Assembly: GCF_003182155.1 (NCBI RefSeq)
Contig: NZ_QGTG01000002.1
Span: 1,255,646 to 1,319,645, forward strand
DNA length: 64,000 nt
From: Chitinophaga sp. S165
GTDB taxonomy: Bacteria > Bacteroidota > Bacteroidia > Chitinophagales > Chitinophagaceae
Direction: 5' to 3'
Shown here one piece after another: positions 44,970 through 53,750 of the stretch (position 1 is the first letter of the stretch; each line of letters opens with the position of its first letter). The notes beneath the pieces were generated by a model, which worked only from the letters and a program-made list of their open reading frames with translations, was not told the DNA's origin and made no database searches. The position numbers were made by a program, and so were the translations under genes.

Positions 44970-45650
44970 ATGAGGAAGGTAATATTGATAATGTTCTTGT
45001 TATTAAATATAGCCGTAGTAAAGGCTCAGCGCAATATTATGCAGGAAAACAGGGTGCGGCTGGGTTTTAAACTGGACCCCACCGTTTTTTGGTTGCAGCC
45101 CCAAGAATCAGGAGTGGACCGCAATGGCTCCCGTGCCGGCGTCAGCTTTGGGATTATGGCAGACTTTCTGCTGGACGAATCAGGACGTTACGCTATTGCT
45201 TCCGGTCTGCAGGTCTCTACAACAGGTAGTACATTGAAATATGAAGCGAATAAGGGGTTGGAAGATTATAAACAGATCCCGGCAGAATATAAGCTCAAGC
45301 TCACCTATGTGGAGATCCCGTTTGCCCTAAAGCTAAAAACGGACACAGACAATGGATTGGGCCTCTGGGGGCAGTTCGGTACTTACCTGGGCTTTCCCGT
45401 GCGTGGCAGAGCAGATATTGTTAGCCTGCAGGCCAATGATGACAAAGTAAACGTATTACGTGACATTACTCCTATTAATGTCGGCATGCTGATCGGCGCC
45501 GGTATTGAATATCCATTGGGCGACAGGCTATCCGGTATGGTTGGTCTCAGCTACCGTAACGGTTTCGTAGATGTGACCCGCAATGGAAAATGGGATGATG
45601 GCAAGGTAAATATGAATAGCTTTGCATTAAATCTGGGATTATTCTTTTAA
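44970..45650 (+). CDS. PorT-family outer-membrane beta-barrel protein
   Basis: 226 residues with a signal peptide (VVKAQ, about 19). The mature protein has RVRLGFKLDPTVFWLQP, then AGVSFGIMADFLLDESGRYAIASGLQVS, ending in FALNLGLFF: the eight-strand outer_membrane_beta-brl_2 pattern. PorT-like proteins are linked to the type IX secretion system, but many are unrelated; the location between gldB and nadE makes a link to the T9SS or gliding plausible. nadE starts 11 bp after it. Confidence 0.75.
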   Translation: MRKVILIMFLLLNIAVVKAQRNIMQENRVRLGFKLDPTVFWLQPQESGVDRNGSRAGVSFGIMADFLLDESGRYAIASGLQVSTTGSTLKYEANKGLEDYKQIPAEYKLKLTYVEIPFALKLKTDTDNGLGLWGQFGTYLGFPVRGRADIVSLQANDDKVNVLRDITPINVGMLIGAGIEYPLGDRLSGMVGLSYRNGFVDVTRNGKWDDGKVNMNSFALNLGLFF

Positions 45651-45661
45651 AAGACGTTTAG

Positions 45662-47326
45662 ATGAAAATTATACTTGCTCAACAGAACTATCATATCGGC
45701 AATTTCGAGTTTAATATACAGAAGATCCTGGAAGGAATTAAAGCAGCGGAAGCCCAGGGCGCTGACCTGGTAGTATTCTCTGAGCTGTGTGTATGTGGTT
45801 ACCCACCGAGGGATTTCCTCGAGTTTGAAGATTTTATCCAGCAATCATATGCTGCTATTGACAAGATAAAAGCCCACACTGCTAATATTGCAGTATTGGT
45901 GGGAGGCCCTGGCCGGAATACACAACCGGAAGGAAAAGACCTGTTCAATGCCGCCTGGTTCCTGCATGAAGGAGAAGTGAAACAGGTCATCCATAAAACA
46001 TTATTGCCTACTTACGATGTGTTTGACGAGTATCGCTACTTTGAGCCTGCCTATGCCTGGAATGTAGTGCCATTCAAAGGAAAGAAGCTGGCAGTGACCA
46101 TCTGTGAAGATATCTGGAACCTGGGGGATAATCCGCTTTACAGGGTTTGCCCGATGGACCAGTTGATAGAACAACAACCAGATGTGATGATCAACCTCTC
46201 TGCCTCTCCGTTTGACTATGACCATGCGCAGAACAGGAAGGAGATCATCCGTGCGAACGTACGTAAGTATGGTATTCCTATGTACTACTGTAATACAGTA
46301 GGCTCCCAGACAGAGATCGTCTTTGATGGCGGCTCTCTTATCTTCGACCCGCAGGGTAACATCGTAAAAGAATTGCCTTATTTCGAAGAGGCAATGGACG
46401 GTTATGACCTGGATGTATTGTTACAGTCCAAACAACCGGTACCGGACGTCGCTTATACACCGGTATTGGAGCTATTGCCTGAATATAACATTGATCGTAT
46501 TCATCAGGCCATTGTATTGGGCATAAAGGATTACTTCCAGAAAATGGGCTTTAAAAAGGCCATCCTGGGTTCTTCCGGTGGTATTGACAGCGCAGTGACC
46601 CTGGCATTGGCTGTGGAGGCGCTAGGAAAAGAAAATGTACGGGCCATCCTGATGCCATCTCCCTACTCTACCGAACATTCTGTAGACGATGCTGTGGCGT
46701 TATCGAAGAGTCTTGATAATCCATATGATATCGTGCGCATCAATGATATTTACGAAAGCTTCCTGCAAACGCTGCAGCCTTATTTCGAAGGCTTGCCGTT
46801 TAATGTAGCGGAAGAAAATACCCAGTCCCGCATCCGGGGGAACCTGTTGATGGGCTTAGCCAATAAGTTCGGATATATCCTGCTGAACACTTCCAATAAG
46901 AGTGAACTGTCAACCGGTTACGGTACACTTTACGGTGACATGGCCGGCGGACTGGCTGTACTGGGAGACGTGTATAAAATGCAGGTCTATGCCCTGGCCA
47001 GGTATATTAACCGGAATGGGGAGATCATTCCGCAAAATATCATAGATAAGGCCCCATCGGCAGAGTTGCGCCCTAACCAGAAAGATAGCGACAGTCTGCC
47101 TGATTACGCCGTGCTGGACAAGATCCTGTACCAGTACATTGAGCGCCGTCAGGGCCCTAAAGAGATCATTGCCCAGGGATTTGACCCGGCGCTGGTAGCC
47201 CGCACACTAAAAATGGTCAATACCAATGAGTATAAGCGTAACCAGTTCTGTCCCATCATTCGCGTCTCGTCCAAAGCCTTCGGCGTAGGAAGAAGGGTGC
47301 CGATCGTAGGGAAATACCTTTCATAA
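45662..47326 (+). CDS. nadE: glutamine-dependent NAD+ synthetase
   Basis: 554 residues. N-terminal nitrilase-type glutaminase (about 1-260) with Glu in FSELCVCGYPPRD, Lys in HKTLLPTYDVFDEYRYFEP and Cys in AVTICEDIWN. C-terminal synthetase domain with the PP-loop SSGGIDSAV (about 291-299) and STGYGTLYGDMAGGL. It converts deamido-NAD to NAD using glutamine. It follows the PorT-like gene by 11 bp, so it is probably co-transcribed. Confidence 0.95.
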   Translation: MKIILAQQNYHIGNFEFNIQKILEGIKAAEAQGADLVVFSELCVCGYPPRDFLEFEDFIQQSYAAIDKIKAHTANIAVLVGGPGRNTQPEGKDLFNAAWFLHEGEVKQVIHKTLLPTYDVFDEYRYFEPAYAWNVVPFKGKKLAVTICEDIWNLGDNPLYRVCPMDQLIEQQPDVMINLSASPFDYDHAQNRKEIIRANVRKYGIPMYYCNTVGSQTEIVFDGGSLIFDPQGNIVKELPYFEEAMDGYDLDVLLQSKQPVPDVAYTPVLELLPEYNIDRIHQAIVLGIKDYFQKMGFKKAILGSSGGIDSAVTLALAVEALGKENVRAILMPSPYSTEHSVDDAVALSKSLDNPYDIVRINDIYESFLQTLQPYFEGLPFNVAEENTQSRIRGNLLMGLANKFGYILLNTSNKSELSTGYGTLYGDMAGGLAVLGDVYKMQVYALARYINRNGEIIPQNIIDKAPSAELRPNQKDSDSLPDYAVLDKILYQYIERRQGPKEIIAQGFDPALVARTLKMVNTNEYKRNQFCPIIRVSSKAFGVGRRVPIVGKYLS

Positions 47327-47348
47327 AAGAACTTACCAAATTATTTGT

Positions 47349-47401
47349 GGGGATTAAGAACCAGGGGTGATAACAGCGTCATTCCCTAATTCTTAATCCC
47401 C
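47349..47401. repeat. intergenic inverted repeat (GGGGATTAAGAA arms)
   Basis: Perfect 12-bp arms at 47349-47360 and 47390-47401; the flank continues CCCCAATTCCTAATT. It begins 22 bases after the nadE stop and resembles the 40151 element in its CCTAATT words. Confidence 0.6.
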
Positions 47402-47418
47402 AATTCCTAATTGACTGT

Positions 47419-47426
47419 TATATTTG
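47419..47426 (+). promoter_or_regulatory. -7 promoter box (TATATTTG) of serS
   Basis: Exact consensus match 22 bp before the serS ATG. Confidence 0.55.
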
Positions 47427-47448
47427 CTGAAATTTAATAAATCCTAAA

Positions 47449-48723
47449 ATGTTACAAGTTCCGTTCATTCGTCAAAACAAAGACCTGGTACTGGAACGGC
47501 TTACCTTGAAAAATTTCAAGGAGCTGGGACTGGTAGATCAGGTAATAGAGCTTGACGACAAGCGCAAGAAATTAACCCTTGAGTATGATGAAACTAAGGC
47601 TAAAGCTAATTCGCTGTCAAAAGAGATAGGTAAGCTGATGGCCCAGGGGAAGAAAGAAGAAGCGGAATCCCGTAAATCGGAAGTAACATCTCTGAACGAA
47701 AAACTGCACCCTATCAACGAAGAACTGGCCGCTGCAGAAAAACTGTTGCATGATACGCTGGTAAAACTGCCTAATCTGCCTTCTGCGCTGGTACCTCCGG
47801 GTAAAACACCGGAAGATAACGTAGAAGTGCGCAAAGGTGGTGATATTCCTGCACTACATGAAGGAGCGGTTCCCCACTGGGATCTGGCGAAGAAATATGA
47901 TCTGATCGATTTTGAACTGGGAAATAAGATCTCCGGTGCTGGTTTTCCAGTATACAAGAACCGTGGTGCACGTTTACAGCGCGCTATGATCCAGTATTTC
48001 CTTAATTATAATACCAGCAAAGGGTACACGGAATTCCAGGTGCCTCACCTGGTGAACGAGGCCTCCGGTTATGGTACAGGACAGCTGCCTGATAAGGAAG
48101 GGCAGATGTATTTTGTAACTGAGGATGAGTTGTATCTTATCCCAACTGCCGAAGTACCGCTGACCAACTTATTCCGCGATGAGATCCTGAAAGATAGTGA
48201 CCTGCCAGTAAAACTGACCGGTTATACACCTTGCTTCCGCCGCGAAGCTGGTTCTTACGGTAAGGACGTGCGTGGTCTTAACCGCCTGCATCAGTTCGAT
48301 AAGGTGGAAGTAGTGCAGGTAGTACATCCTGATAAGTCTTACGAGGTATTGGACGAAATGGTAGCACATGTAGAGGAACTGGTGAAAGCACTTGAACTGC
48401 CATATCGTATTCTGAGGTTATGTGGCGGTGATATGGGCTTCGGTTCTGCGCTGACCTACGATTTTGAGGTCTATAGTACCGCTCAGCAAAGATGGTTGGA
48501 AGTGAGCTCCGTATCTAATTTCGAGGCTTTCCAGGCAAACCGCGCCAAGATCCGTTTTAAAGATGGCGGAGGTAAACCACAGCTGGTACATACGTTGAAT
48601 GGCAGCTCCCTGGCATTGCCCCGTATCTTGGCCTGTATCCTGGAGAATAACCAGACGGCGGACGGTATTAATATTCCGAAGGTGCTCCAGCCTTACTTTG
48701 GTGCAGATAAGATCGTACTATAA
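47449..48723 (+). CDS. serS: serine--tRNA ligase
   Basis: 424 residues. The N-terminal coiled-coil arm (about 30-105) binds the long variable arm of tRNA-Ser. Class II motifs 2 and 3 are visible: GYTPCFRREAGSYG followed by LNRLHQFDKVEV, and NGSSLALPRILACILEN. It charges tRNA-Ser, whose gene is at 12191. Confidence 0.97.
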   Translation: MLQVPFIRQNKDLVLERLTLKNFKELGLVDQVIELDDKRKKLTLEYDETKAKANSLSKEIGKLMAQGKKEEAESRKSEVTSLNEKLHPINEELAAAEKLLHDTLVKLPNLPSALVPPGKTPEDNVEVRKGGDIPALHEGAVPHWDLAKKYDLIDFELGNKISGAGFPVYKNRGARLQRAMIQYFLNYNTSKGYTEFQVPHLVNEASGYGTGQLPDKEGQMYFVTEDELYLIPTAEVPLTNLFRDEILKDSDLPVKLTGYTPCFRREAGSYGKDVRGLNRLHQFDKVEVVQVVHPDKSYEVLDEMVAHVEELVKALELPYRILRLCGGDMGFGSALTYDFEVYSTAQQRWLEVSSVSNFEAFQANRAKIRFKDGGGKPQLVHTLNGSSLALPRILACILENNQTADGINIPKVLQPYFGADKIVL

Positions 48724-48746
48724 ATAAGAAATAATTAAAATAATAT

Positions 48747-48779
48747 AAAAGCGTTGCATATGTTGCAGCGCTTTTTTTT
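48747..48779 (+). terminator. intrinsic terminator of serS
   Basis: Stem AAAAGCGTTGCA / TGCAGCGCTTTT with one G-U pair, followed by eight T residues. The -33 TTG of the next promoter (48763-48765) lies inside it. Confidence 0.8.
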
Positions 48780-48792
48780 GTCGTTACATTTG
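48763..48792 (+). promoter_or_regulatory. promoter of the GNAT-moeB operon
   Basis: TTG at 48763-48765, 19-bp spacer, TACATTTG at 48785-48792. The -7 box ends four bases before the ATG at 48797, which suggests a leaderless or nearly leaderless transcript. Confidence 0.65.
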
Positions 48793-48796
48793 TAGT

Positions 48797-49342
48797 ATGC
48801 AGCACTTTCTACCCAATGGCCAGGTATTATTGGTGCGCCCGGCCCTTTTGGAAGACGCTCCGGCATTGCTGGCGTTATTCCGGCAACTAACTACGGAAAC
48901 AGATTTCCTGCTCATGACCAGGCAGGAAGCGGCGGAGCTGACTGTAGTTGACGAAAGGGCCTTTATCAACGCTCTATGCAATGAGTCCAGGCACCTTCAC
49001 CTACTGGCAATTGTAGAGAATCGGCTTACAGGTTCCATTACTATCAAACAATCAGATCTGAAGAAAGAAGCCCACCTGGGGCAATTAGGAATTGCCATTC
49101 TGCATGAGTACTGGAATATGGGTATCGGCCGCCGGTTAATGACTACCGCCATGCGTTGGGCGGAGCAGCACAAAGAGTTGGAAATCATCCATCTCAATGT
49201 ATTTGCAAATAATGGAAGAGCTATCCAGTTGTATCGTAACTTTGGTTTCCTGGAATATGGACGTTTGCTTCAGGGATTTAAGCAAACGGATGGTACATAT
49301 GGTGATTCAATATTAATGTCTAAAAGGATAAAGAACGGATGA
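48797..49342 (+). CDS. GNAT family N-acetyltransferase
   Basis: 181 residues with HEYWNMGIGRRLMTTAMRWAEQ (acetyl-CoA loop) and HLNVFANNGRAIQLYRNFGF, the typical ribosomal-protein-alanine-acetyltransferase-like motifs A and B. Substrate unknown. Its stop overlaps the moeB start (ATGATG at 49339-49344). Confidence 0.85.
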   Translation: MQHFLPNGQVLLVRPALLEDAPALLALFRQLTTETDFLLMTRQEAAELTVVDERAFINALCNESRHLHLLAIVENRLTGSITIKQSDLKKEAHLGQLGIAILHEYWNMGIGRRLMTTAMRWAEQHKELEIIHLNVFANNGRAIQLYRNFGFLEYGRLLQGFKQTDGTYGDSILMSKRIKNG

Positions 49343-50424
49343 TGCAACGATATGACAGACACCTGAAACTGGAAGGCTTCGGTCCCGCAAAACAACAACT
49401 GCTCAATAACGCAGCAGTACTCGTAATAGGTGCAGGAGGATTGGGAGTGCCCGTATTGCAATATCTTACTGCAATGGGAATTGGAAAGATCGGTATCGTA
49501 GAACACGATGATATTTCTCTCACGAACCTGCAAAGACAGGTCATTTACAACACAGACGAAGTAGGTAGCCCGAAATTAAAGACAGCCGTACAGCGCTTAC
49601 ATCAGCTGAACCCGGAAGTACAATTCTCTATGTACGATACCTGGATAACACCCGATAACGCACTGGATATTATCAGTCCTTATGATGTAGTGGTGGACTG
49701 CACGGATAACTTTGGTACCCGTTACCTGGTGAATGACGCTTGTGTAATACTCAACAAACCCTTTGTATACGGGGCTATCCACAAATATGAAGGGCAGGTG
49801 AGTGTATTCAACTACAAGGGTAGCGCCACTTACCGTTGCCTGTTCCCTGAACAGCCAGAGCCAGGCACTATGCTGAACTGTAGTGACATTGGTGTATTGG
49901 GTATATTGCCAGGTATCATCGGTTCTTACCAGGCAAATGAAACAGTAAAGATCATTGCCGGTATCGGTGAGCCATTGAGCAACCAGCTGCTGACAATCGA
50001 TACGCTCTATAACATTCATCACACTTTTCAGATCAAACCTGTTCCGGGTAATCATAATATTACAGAGCTGCAGGAAAGCTACGACCAGCCCTGCGACGTT
50101 GGGGGCGTGAAGCGCCTCTCTGTACATCAGTTACAGGATTGGCTGGAAACAGAAAAGCCACTGCAATTGATAGATGTAAGAGAACCGGACGAATGGGAAA
50201 TATGCCATATACCACAGGCCATGCATGTACCTATGCGAATGATAGGAAGTATTGTTCCGAAACTGAGAAAGGACCAGCCAATTGCTTTATTGTGCCATCA
50301 CGGTATGCGTAGCCTTGCCGTAGCGCAACAACTGGATGCAGCAGGCTTCCCTGCGGTATACAATATTGAAGGAGGTATCCATGCGTGGGCTGCCGAGATT
50401 GATGTCGAAATGAACACTTATTAA
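49339..50424 (+). CDS. moeB: MoeB/ThiF-type adenylyltransferase with C-terminal rhodanese domain
   Basis: 361 residues. E1-like domain (about 1-245) with the ATP loop GAGGLGVPVLQ (31-41), DISLTNLQRQVIY and the catalytic region MLNCSDIGVLG. The rhodanese domain (about 265-361) has LIDVREPDEWE and active Cys in LCHHGMRS. It would adenylate the C-terminus of MoaD (encoded at 53087), the rhodanese delivering sulfur. Of the four zinc cysteines in E. coli MoeB, three are missing: TYRC replaces CxxC, and PVPG stands where CxxC is expected. This is common in the Bacteroidota branch as far as I recall. A ThiF-like role is an alternative. Confidence 0.85.
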   Translation: MMQRYDRHLKLEGFGPAKQQLLNNAAVLVIGAGGLGVPVLQYLTAMGIGKIGIVEHDDISLTNLQRQVIYNTDEVGSPKLKTAVQRLHQLNPEVQFSMYDTWITPDNALDIISPYDVVVDCTDNFGTRYLVNDACVILNKPFVYGAIHKYEGQVSVFNYKGSATYRCLFPEQPEPGTMLNCSDIGVLGILPGIIGSYQANETVKIIAGIGEPLSNQLLTIDTLYNIHHTFQIKPVPGNHNITELQESYDQPCDVGGVKRLSVHQLQDWLETEKPLQLIDVREPDEWEICHIPQAMHVPMRMIGSIVPKLRKDQPIALLCHHGMRSLAVAQQLDAAGFPAVYNIEGGIHAWAAEIDVEMNTY

Positions 50425-50432
50425 GCTGACTT

Positions 50433-51176
50433 ATGTCTGTTGAACTTTGTATACTGTTTTTTACAGTAGCCCTTTTATATGCTTCCGCCGGTTTTGGCGG
50501 AGGTTCCAGTTACCTCGCACTGATGGCATTATGGAGTGTTGACTTCCAACTGATGAAGTCTACCGCGCTGCTTTGTAATGTGGTAGTGGTAACCGGAGGT
50601 GTTTATCATTTTTATCGTGCAGGCCAGTTACCGCTTAAAAGGGCTCTACAATTAAGTGTGATCAGTGTGCCATTTGCCTTTGCAGGTAGTTACCTGCCAT
50701 TGAAACAACATACTTTCTTTCTGCTGTTGGGTATAGCATTGACAACCGCAGCCCTGCTGATGTGTTATAAATTGTTCCTTGAAAAGGAATATGTACCAGA
50801 TCCTCATGCACAGAAGACATATAAATATGGTGTTGTCGGTGCTGCGATCGGGCTATTATCAGGTATGACAGGAATTGGAGGAGGTATTTATTTGTCGCCG
50901 GTATTACGTTTGGGGCGTTATGATACAGCGAAGAAAATAGCGGGGATCTGTAGTGTATTTATACTTGTAAATTCTATTGGAGGCTTATTGGGGCAGGCCA
51001 GCAAAGGAGAGATTGTATTTGATCTTCACTTTGCAGGCCCGCTTTTATTGTCAGTTATTGTCGGCGGACAAATAGGCGCCCGTTTGAGTGCAGCAGTCCT
51101 GAAACCACGGATTGTGGAAGGTGCTACAGCATTATTGATATTGTATGCTGGCGTCAGAATGCTTATCCAGGGGTAA
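50433..51176 (+). CDS. TauE/SafE (TSUP) family membrane transporter
   Basis: 247 residues, normal TSUP size, with eight membrane helices in two halves; each half carries a glycine-rich motif (ASAGFGGGSSYLAL and LLSGMTGIGGGIYLSPV). The family moves small sulfur-containing or organic anions. It follows moeB by 8 bp, so sulfur or sulfite handling linked to cofactor synthesis is an inference. Its last 45 bp overlap the opposite-strand PepSY gene. Confidence 0.88.
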   Translation: MSVELCILFFTVALLYASAGFGGGSSYLALMALWSVDFQLMKSTALLCNVVVVTGGVYHFYRAGQLPLKRALQLSVISVPFAFAGSYLPLKQHTFFLLLGIALTTAALLMCYKLFLEKEYVPDPHAQKTYKYGVVGAAIGLLSGMTGIGGGIYLSPVLRLGRYDTAKKIAGICSVFILVNSIGGLLGQASKGEIVFDLHFAGPLLLSVIVGGQIGARLSAAVLKPRIVEGATALLILYAGVRMLIQG

Positions 51177-52310
51177 CGCTTTTGCTTTGACAACGTTTAC
51201 TTTAGCCGCTGGTTTTTTCTTCTTCTTCCTACCCATCCATATCAGGAAACCTGATATCGGCAAACTAAACGCAACCAGAGCTGCGATCAGCGATATTATT
51301 TTAGTTGGTATGCCATATATGCTTCCCCTATGTAACGCATACATCCATTTCCGGGTGATGTTAGCTTTGCTGTCATTGTCATACAGGCGTACCTGCACCA
51401 GTTTGGCCGTTCCGGCCTGGAAATAAAGGAAATCATTCACATTAGCGTGTCTCGTCCTATTCTCTTTGGAAGTAGCGAGAGACAGGCTATCATTATCGGC
51501 AAAACGGATGGTAATCGTTCCTTCGTATGGCAATTTTTCATTGGTCGTAGCCACGATCTTGTCCAGATAAGCAATACCACTGTTCTTTACCGGCAGACTT
51601 TGAGGTGGTGGTACTTTATATTGTTTGGTATTACCGTCAAGAGCAAGATAGATCAGGTTGTTCACCCATTTAAAGCTCCATGCAATGCCCGTCAGACCAA
51701 TAACCAGCAGTACGATATGCACATAAAAGCCAGATACCGCATGTAGGTCCCAGTTAAGCCTTTTGAAAGACGCATCCCATTTTATACGGAGGCGTTGTTT
51801 GCGGGCGTTCCTTTTGGGCCACCATAATATCAGACCGGTGAGGATCAAGATGACGAAAATAGAGCAGGAAATGCCGGTAATGAGTTTACCGGTTTCGCCC
51901 ATACAGAGAAAACGGTGGAGGTCCAATACAACGGTAAAGAACCGTTTGTTGCCCGGAATAGATTCAATGATCTTGCCGGTGTAAGGATTGACTGCTACAT
52001 ACAACTGATTCTTTGAGCCTTTGGCTTTCCCTTTCCGTAAAAGGTAGACAACGCTACGGTCAGCCTCGGGCTCTACAGTGATGTTGCCAAGCTTATATTT
52101 GGGGTTTTCCCGTTGAACGTAGGCGGTCAGGTTATCCAGTGGCTGTTTGGCAGTGTTAGCCGGTACCTCCACATAAAAAAAGGACCGCATGAATACATGT
52201 TCCAGTTCGTCCTCGAATACGAGCAGGCTACCAGTACCTGCCACTATCAGGACCACAAGACCAGAAGCTATTCCCAACCAGAGATGTAACCAGCCAAATA
52301 CTTTTTTCAT
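51132..52310 (-). CDS. PepSY-associated membrane protein (PiuB-like)
   Basis: 392 residues with four membrane helices and PepSY-type extracytosolic segments. Helix 1 is WLHLWLGIASGLVVLIVAGTG, histidines in LDLHRFLCMG and WDLHAVSGFYVHIV are conserved, and a C-terminal helix is followed by a basic KKKKKP stretch. These proteins are frequently encoded beside siderophore receptors and are proposed to help ferric-siderophore reduction or processing at the inner membrane. Here the gene is alone, but its control region shares a 30-bp element with the receptor gene at 3178-5520. Its 3' end overlaps the TSUP gene by 45 bp. Confidence 0.88.
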   Translation of the reverse strand: MKKVFGWLHLWLGIASGLVVLIVAGTGSLLVFEDELEHVFMRSFFYVEVPANTAKQPLDNLTAYVQRENPKYKLGNITVEPEADRSVVYLLRKGKAKGSKNQLYVAVNPYTGKIIESIPGNKRFFTVVLDLHRFLCMGETGKLITGISCSIFVILILTGLILWWPKRNARKQRLRIKWDASFKRLNWDLHAVSGFYVHIVLLVIGLTGIAWSFKWVNNLIYLALDGNTKQYKVPPPQSLPVKNSGIAYLDKIVATTNEKLPYEGTITIRFADNDSLSLATSKENRTRHANVNDFLYFQAGTAKLVQVRLYDNDSKANITRKWMYALHRGSIYGIPTKIISLIAALVAFSLPISGFLIWMGRKKKKKPAAKVNVVKAKALPLDKHSDASIQYQ

Positions 52311-52419
52311 GAATCAGATTCTAAATTGACACTTTTGTCTGTCATCTCCCCGGAATTAGATATAGGAAAATGCTCATTTGAAGCTTTTATTAAAGCTGCC
52401 GAACATCGATTTGACAGAT

Positions 52420-52490
52420 TTTCCACAAAGAACGATCAGGAATGACCACCTCAATGATCAAATCGGGAAAAAGATTTACGCAAAACGGAA
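52420..52490 (-). promoter_or_regulatory. candidate two-part activator site upstream of the PepSY gene
   Basis: The main site 52461-52490 matches 5580-5609 at 26 of 30 positions; the second, TTTCCACAAAG, begins at 52420, 55 bp nearer the gene. The 332-bp gap 52311-52642 otherwise holds nothing I recognise. Confidence 0.5.
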
Positions 52491-52642
52491 AACTCAATAA
52501 ATTGTGGCTGTTATGTCAGTGTCAGGTAATATTTTATAGCCTATTAAAAAAGATAGTAACTTCTGCAGCTGTTTTATACTTTAAGGTAGTATGTGGTTAA
52601 TACCATCAGGTTATTATACTGACTTTAAACGCAAGGGGATGA

Positions 52643-53011
52643 TTAACAGCTGCTTGCAGGATTGTCAAATGCGTTACTGTCATCCTCACTGCGTTCAGTC
52701 AGGCATTTAAAGTCTTTCTCAACAAGGATGCTTAATACGGAACCATCAGCATTAGGAATTTCTGCGGAGAACCCTACTTGTTCAGAATCGGTCCACTGTT
52801 CTACCTGTTCTTTCGGAAAGGAAAGATGGATGGCAGAACCTTCCAGTTTAATAAAAGGCGCATTACTGCCCCCCTTTGCCTTAATGCAGAAATGAAGGTT
52901 GCCGTCGCCGATACTCGTGCTTTCTTCTACTTTCCCATCAGCTTTTAACGCTTCAATGTCTTTTTTGTCCAAACGGTAGCGGATGCTGTTACCCCTGATC
53001 CTGATTTTCAT
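52643..53011 (-). CDS. small protein, DUF7009-like (function unknown)
   Basis: 122 residues, cytosolic, beginning MKIRIRGNSIRYRLDKKDIEAL with a repetitive beta pattern (LHFCIKAKGGSNAPFIKLEGSAI then LSFPKEQVEQW). I associate this opening with the domain annotated as DUF7009, seen near molybdenum-cofactor genes in Bacteroidota; that link is from memory. It ends in a short Cys-containing tail (NPASSC). It is divergent from moaD, 75 bp away. Confidence 0.6.
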   Translation of the reverse strand: MKIRIRGNSIRYRLDKKDIEALKADGKVEESTSIGDGNLHFCIKAKGGSNAPFIKLEGSAIHLSFPKEQVEQWTDSEQVGFSAEIPNADGSVLSILVEKDFKCLTERSEDDSNAFDNPASSC

Positions 53012-53086
53012 CTTATAGTTTTTTGATATGTCACCTGTTTAAAATTACTACATTATCGTAGCTTTATCCAAATTTGATGAAGGGAT

Positions 53087-53317
53087 ATGCGCATATTACT
53101 ATTCGGCATAGCGAAAGACATAGCAGGAGCCCCTGTTATTACGGTAGACGGGATTACATCAGTAGCAGCACTTAAAACCTGGTTGTATACAAAATATCCA
53201 TCATTGGAGCAGTTACGTTCCCTGATGATAGCAGTCAATAAAGTATATGCCAACGATGAAGATGTGTTACAACCAGGAGATGAAATTGCGGTAATACCGC
53301 CGGTAAGTGGAGGATGA
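53087..53317 (+). CDS. moaD: molybdopterin synthase small subunit (MoaD)
   Basis: 76-residue ubiquitin-like protein ending in VSGG; the C-terminal Gly-Gly is the site adenylated by MoeB and thiocarboxylated. MRILLFGIAKDIAG and LNAVNKVYANDEDVLQPGDEIAVIPPVSGG-type features fit the family. moaE, which forms the large subunit, lies 729 bp downstream, interrupted by two minus-strand small genes. Confidence 0.93.
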   Translation: MRILLFGIAKDIAGAPVITVDGITSVAALKTWLYTKYPSLEQLRSLMIAVNKVYANDEDVLQPGDEIAVIPPVSGG

Positions 53318-53319
53318 GA

Positions 53320-53679
53320 TTAGTCGACTAATGAATTGATCATCTTTTTTATTTCGCGTATTCTCGCATCTGAGACCATCTTGGTCAACAAATTAATATC
53401 CTTATCCGTAACGTGTGGGTATTTATTTAGTGCTTTTATTCTTCGGATAATTCTCCTCTCTTCACGTAGACTTTTAACGTGATGATATCGTTTTATAACA
53501 TATGACTTTATTTCGTTTGCAATAGTAGATAGATATACCGAGATGGAAGGTGCCGTCATTATCAGGTAAGACTTAATCCAATAAGTATCTGGAATCTCCC
53601 TGGCTATTACAAGTATCAATGTGCCGCTACAGGCACCAACGATATGTGCATAGGTTTGAGATTCATGATGAGATGTCAT
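53320..53679 (-). CDS. small membrane protein of unknown function
   Basis: 119 residues from the ATG at 53679 (MTSHHESQ); a TTG three codons upstream is less likely. Two hydrophobic segments (about 13-30 and 40-60), then a highly charged helical tail (LREERRIIRRIKALNKYP and RIREIKKMINSL). It is not recognised. It sits on the minus strand in the moaD-moaE gap beside another small membrane protein gene. Confidence 0.6.
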   Translation of the reverse strand: MTSHHESQTYAHIVGACSGTLILVIAREIPDTYWIKSYLIMTAPSISVYLSTIANEIKSYVIKRYHHVKSLREERRIIRRIKALNKYPHVTDKDINLLTKMVSDARIREIKKMINSLVD

Positions 53680-53750
53680 CTGATCCAATGGATGGTAATT
53701 TTAATGTTATAGGATAGGAAAAAGCGCACGATTGTCCTTAGGGGGAACAA

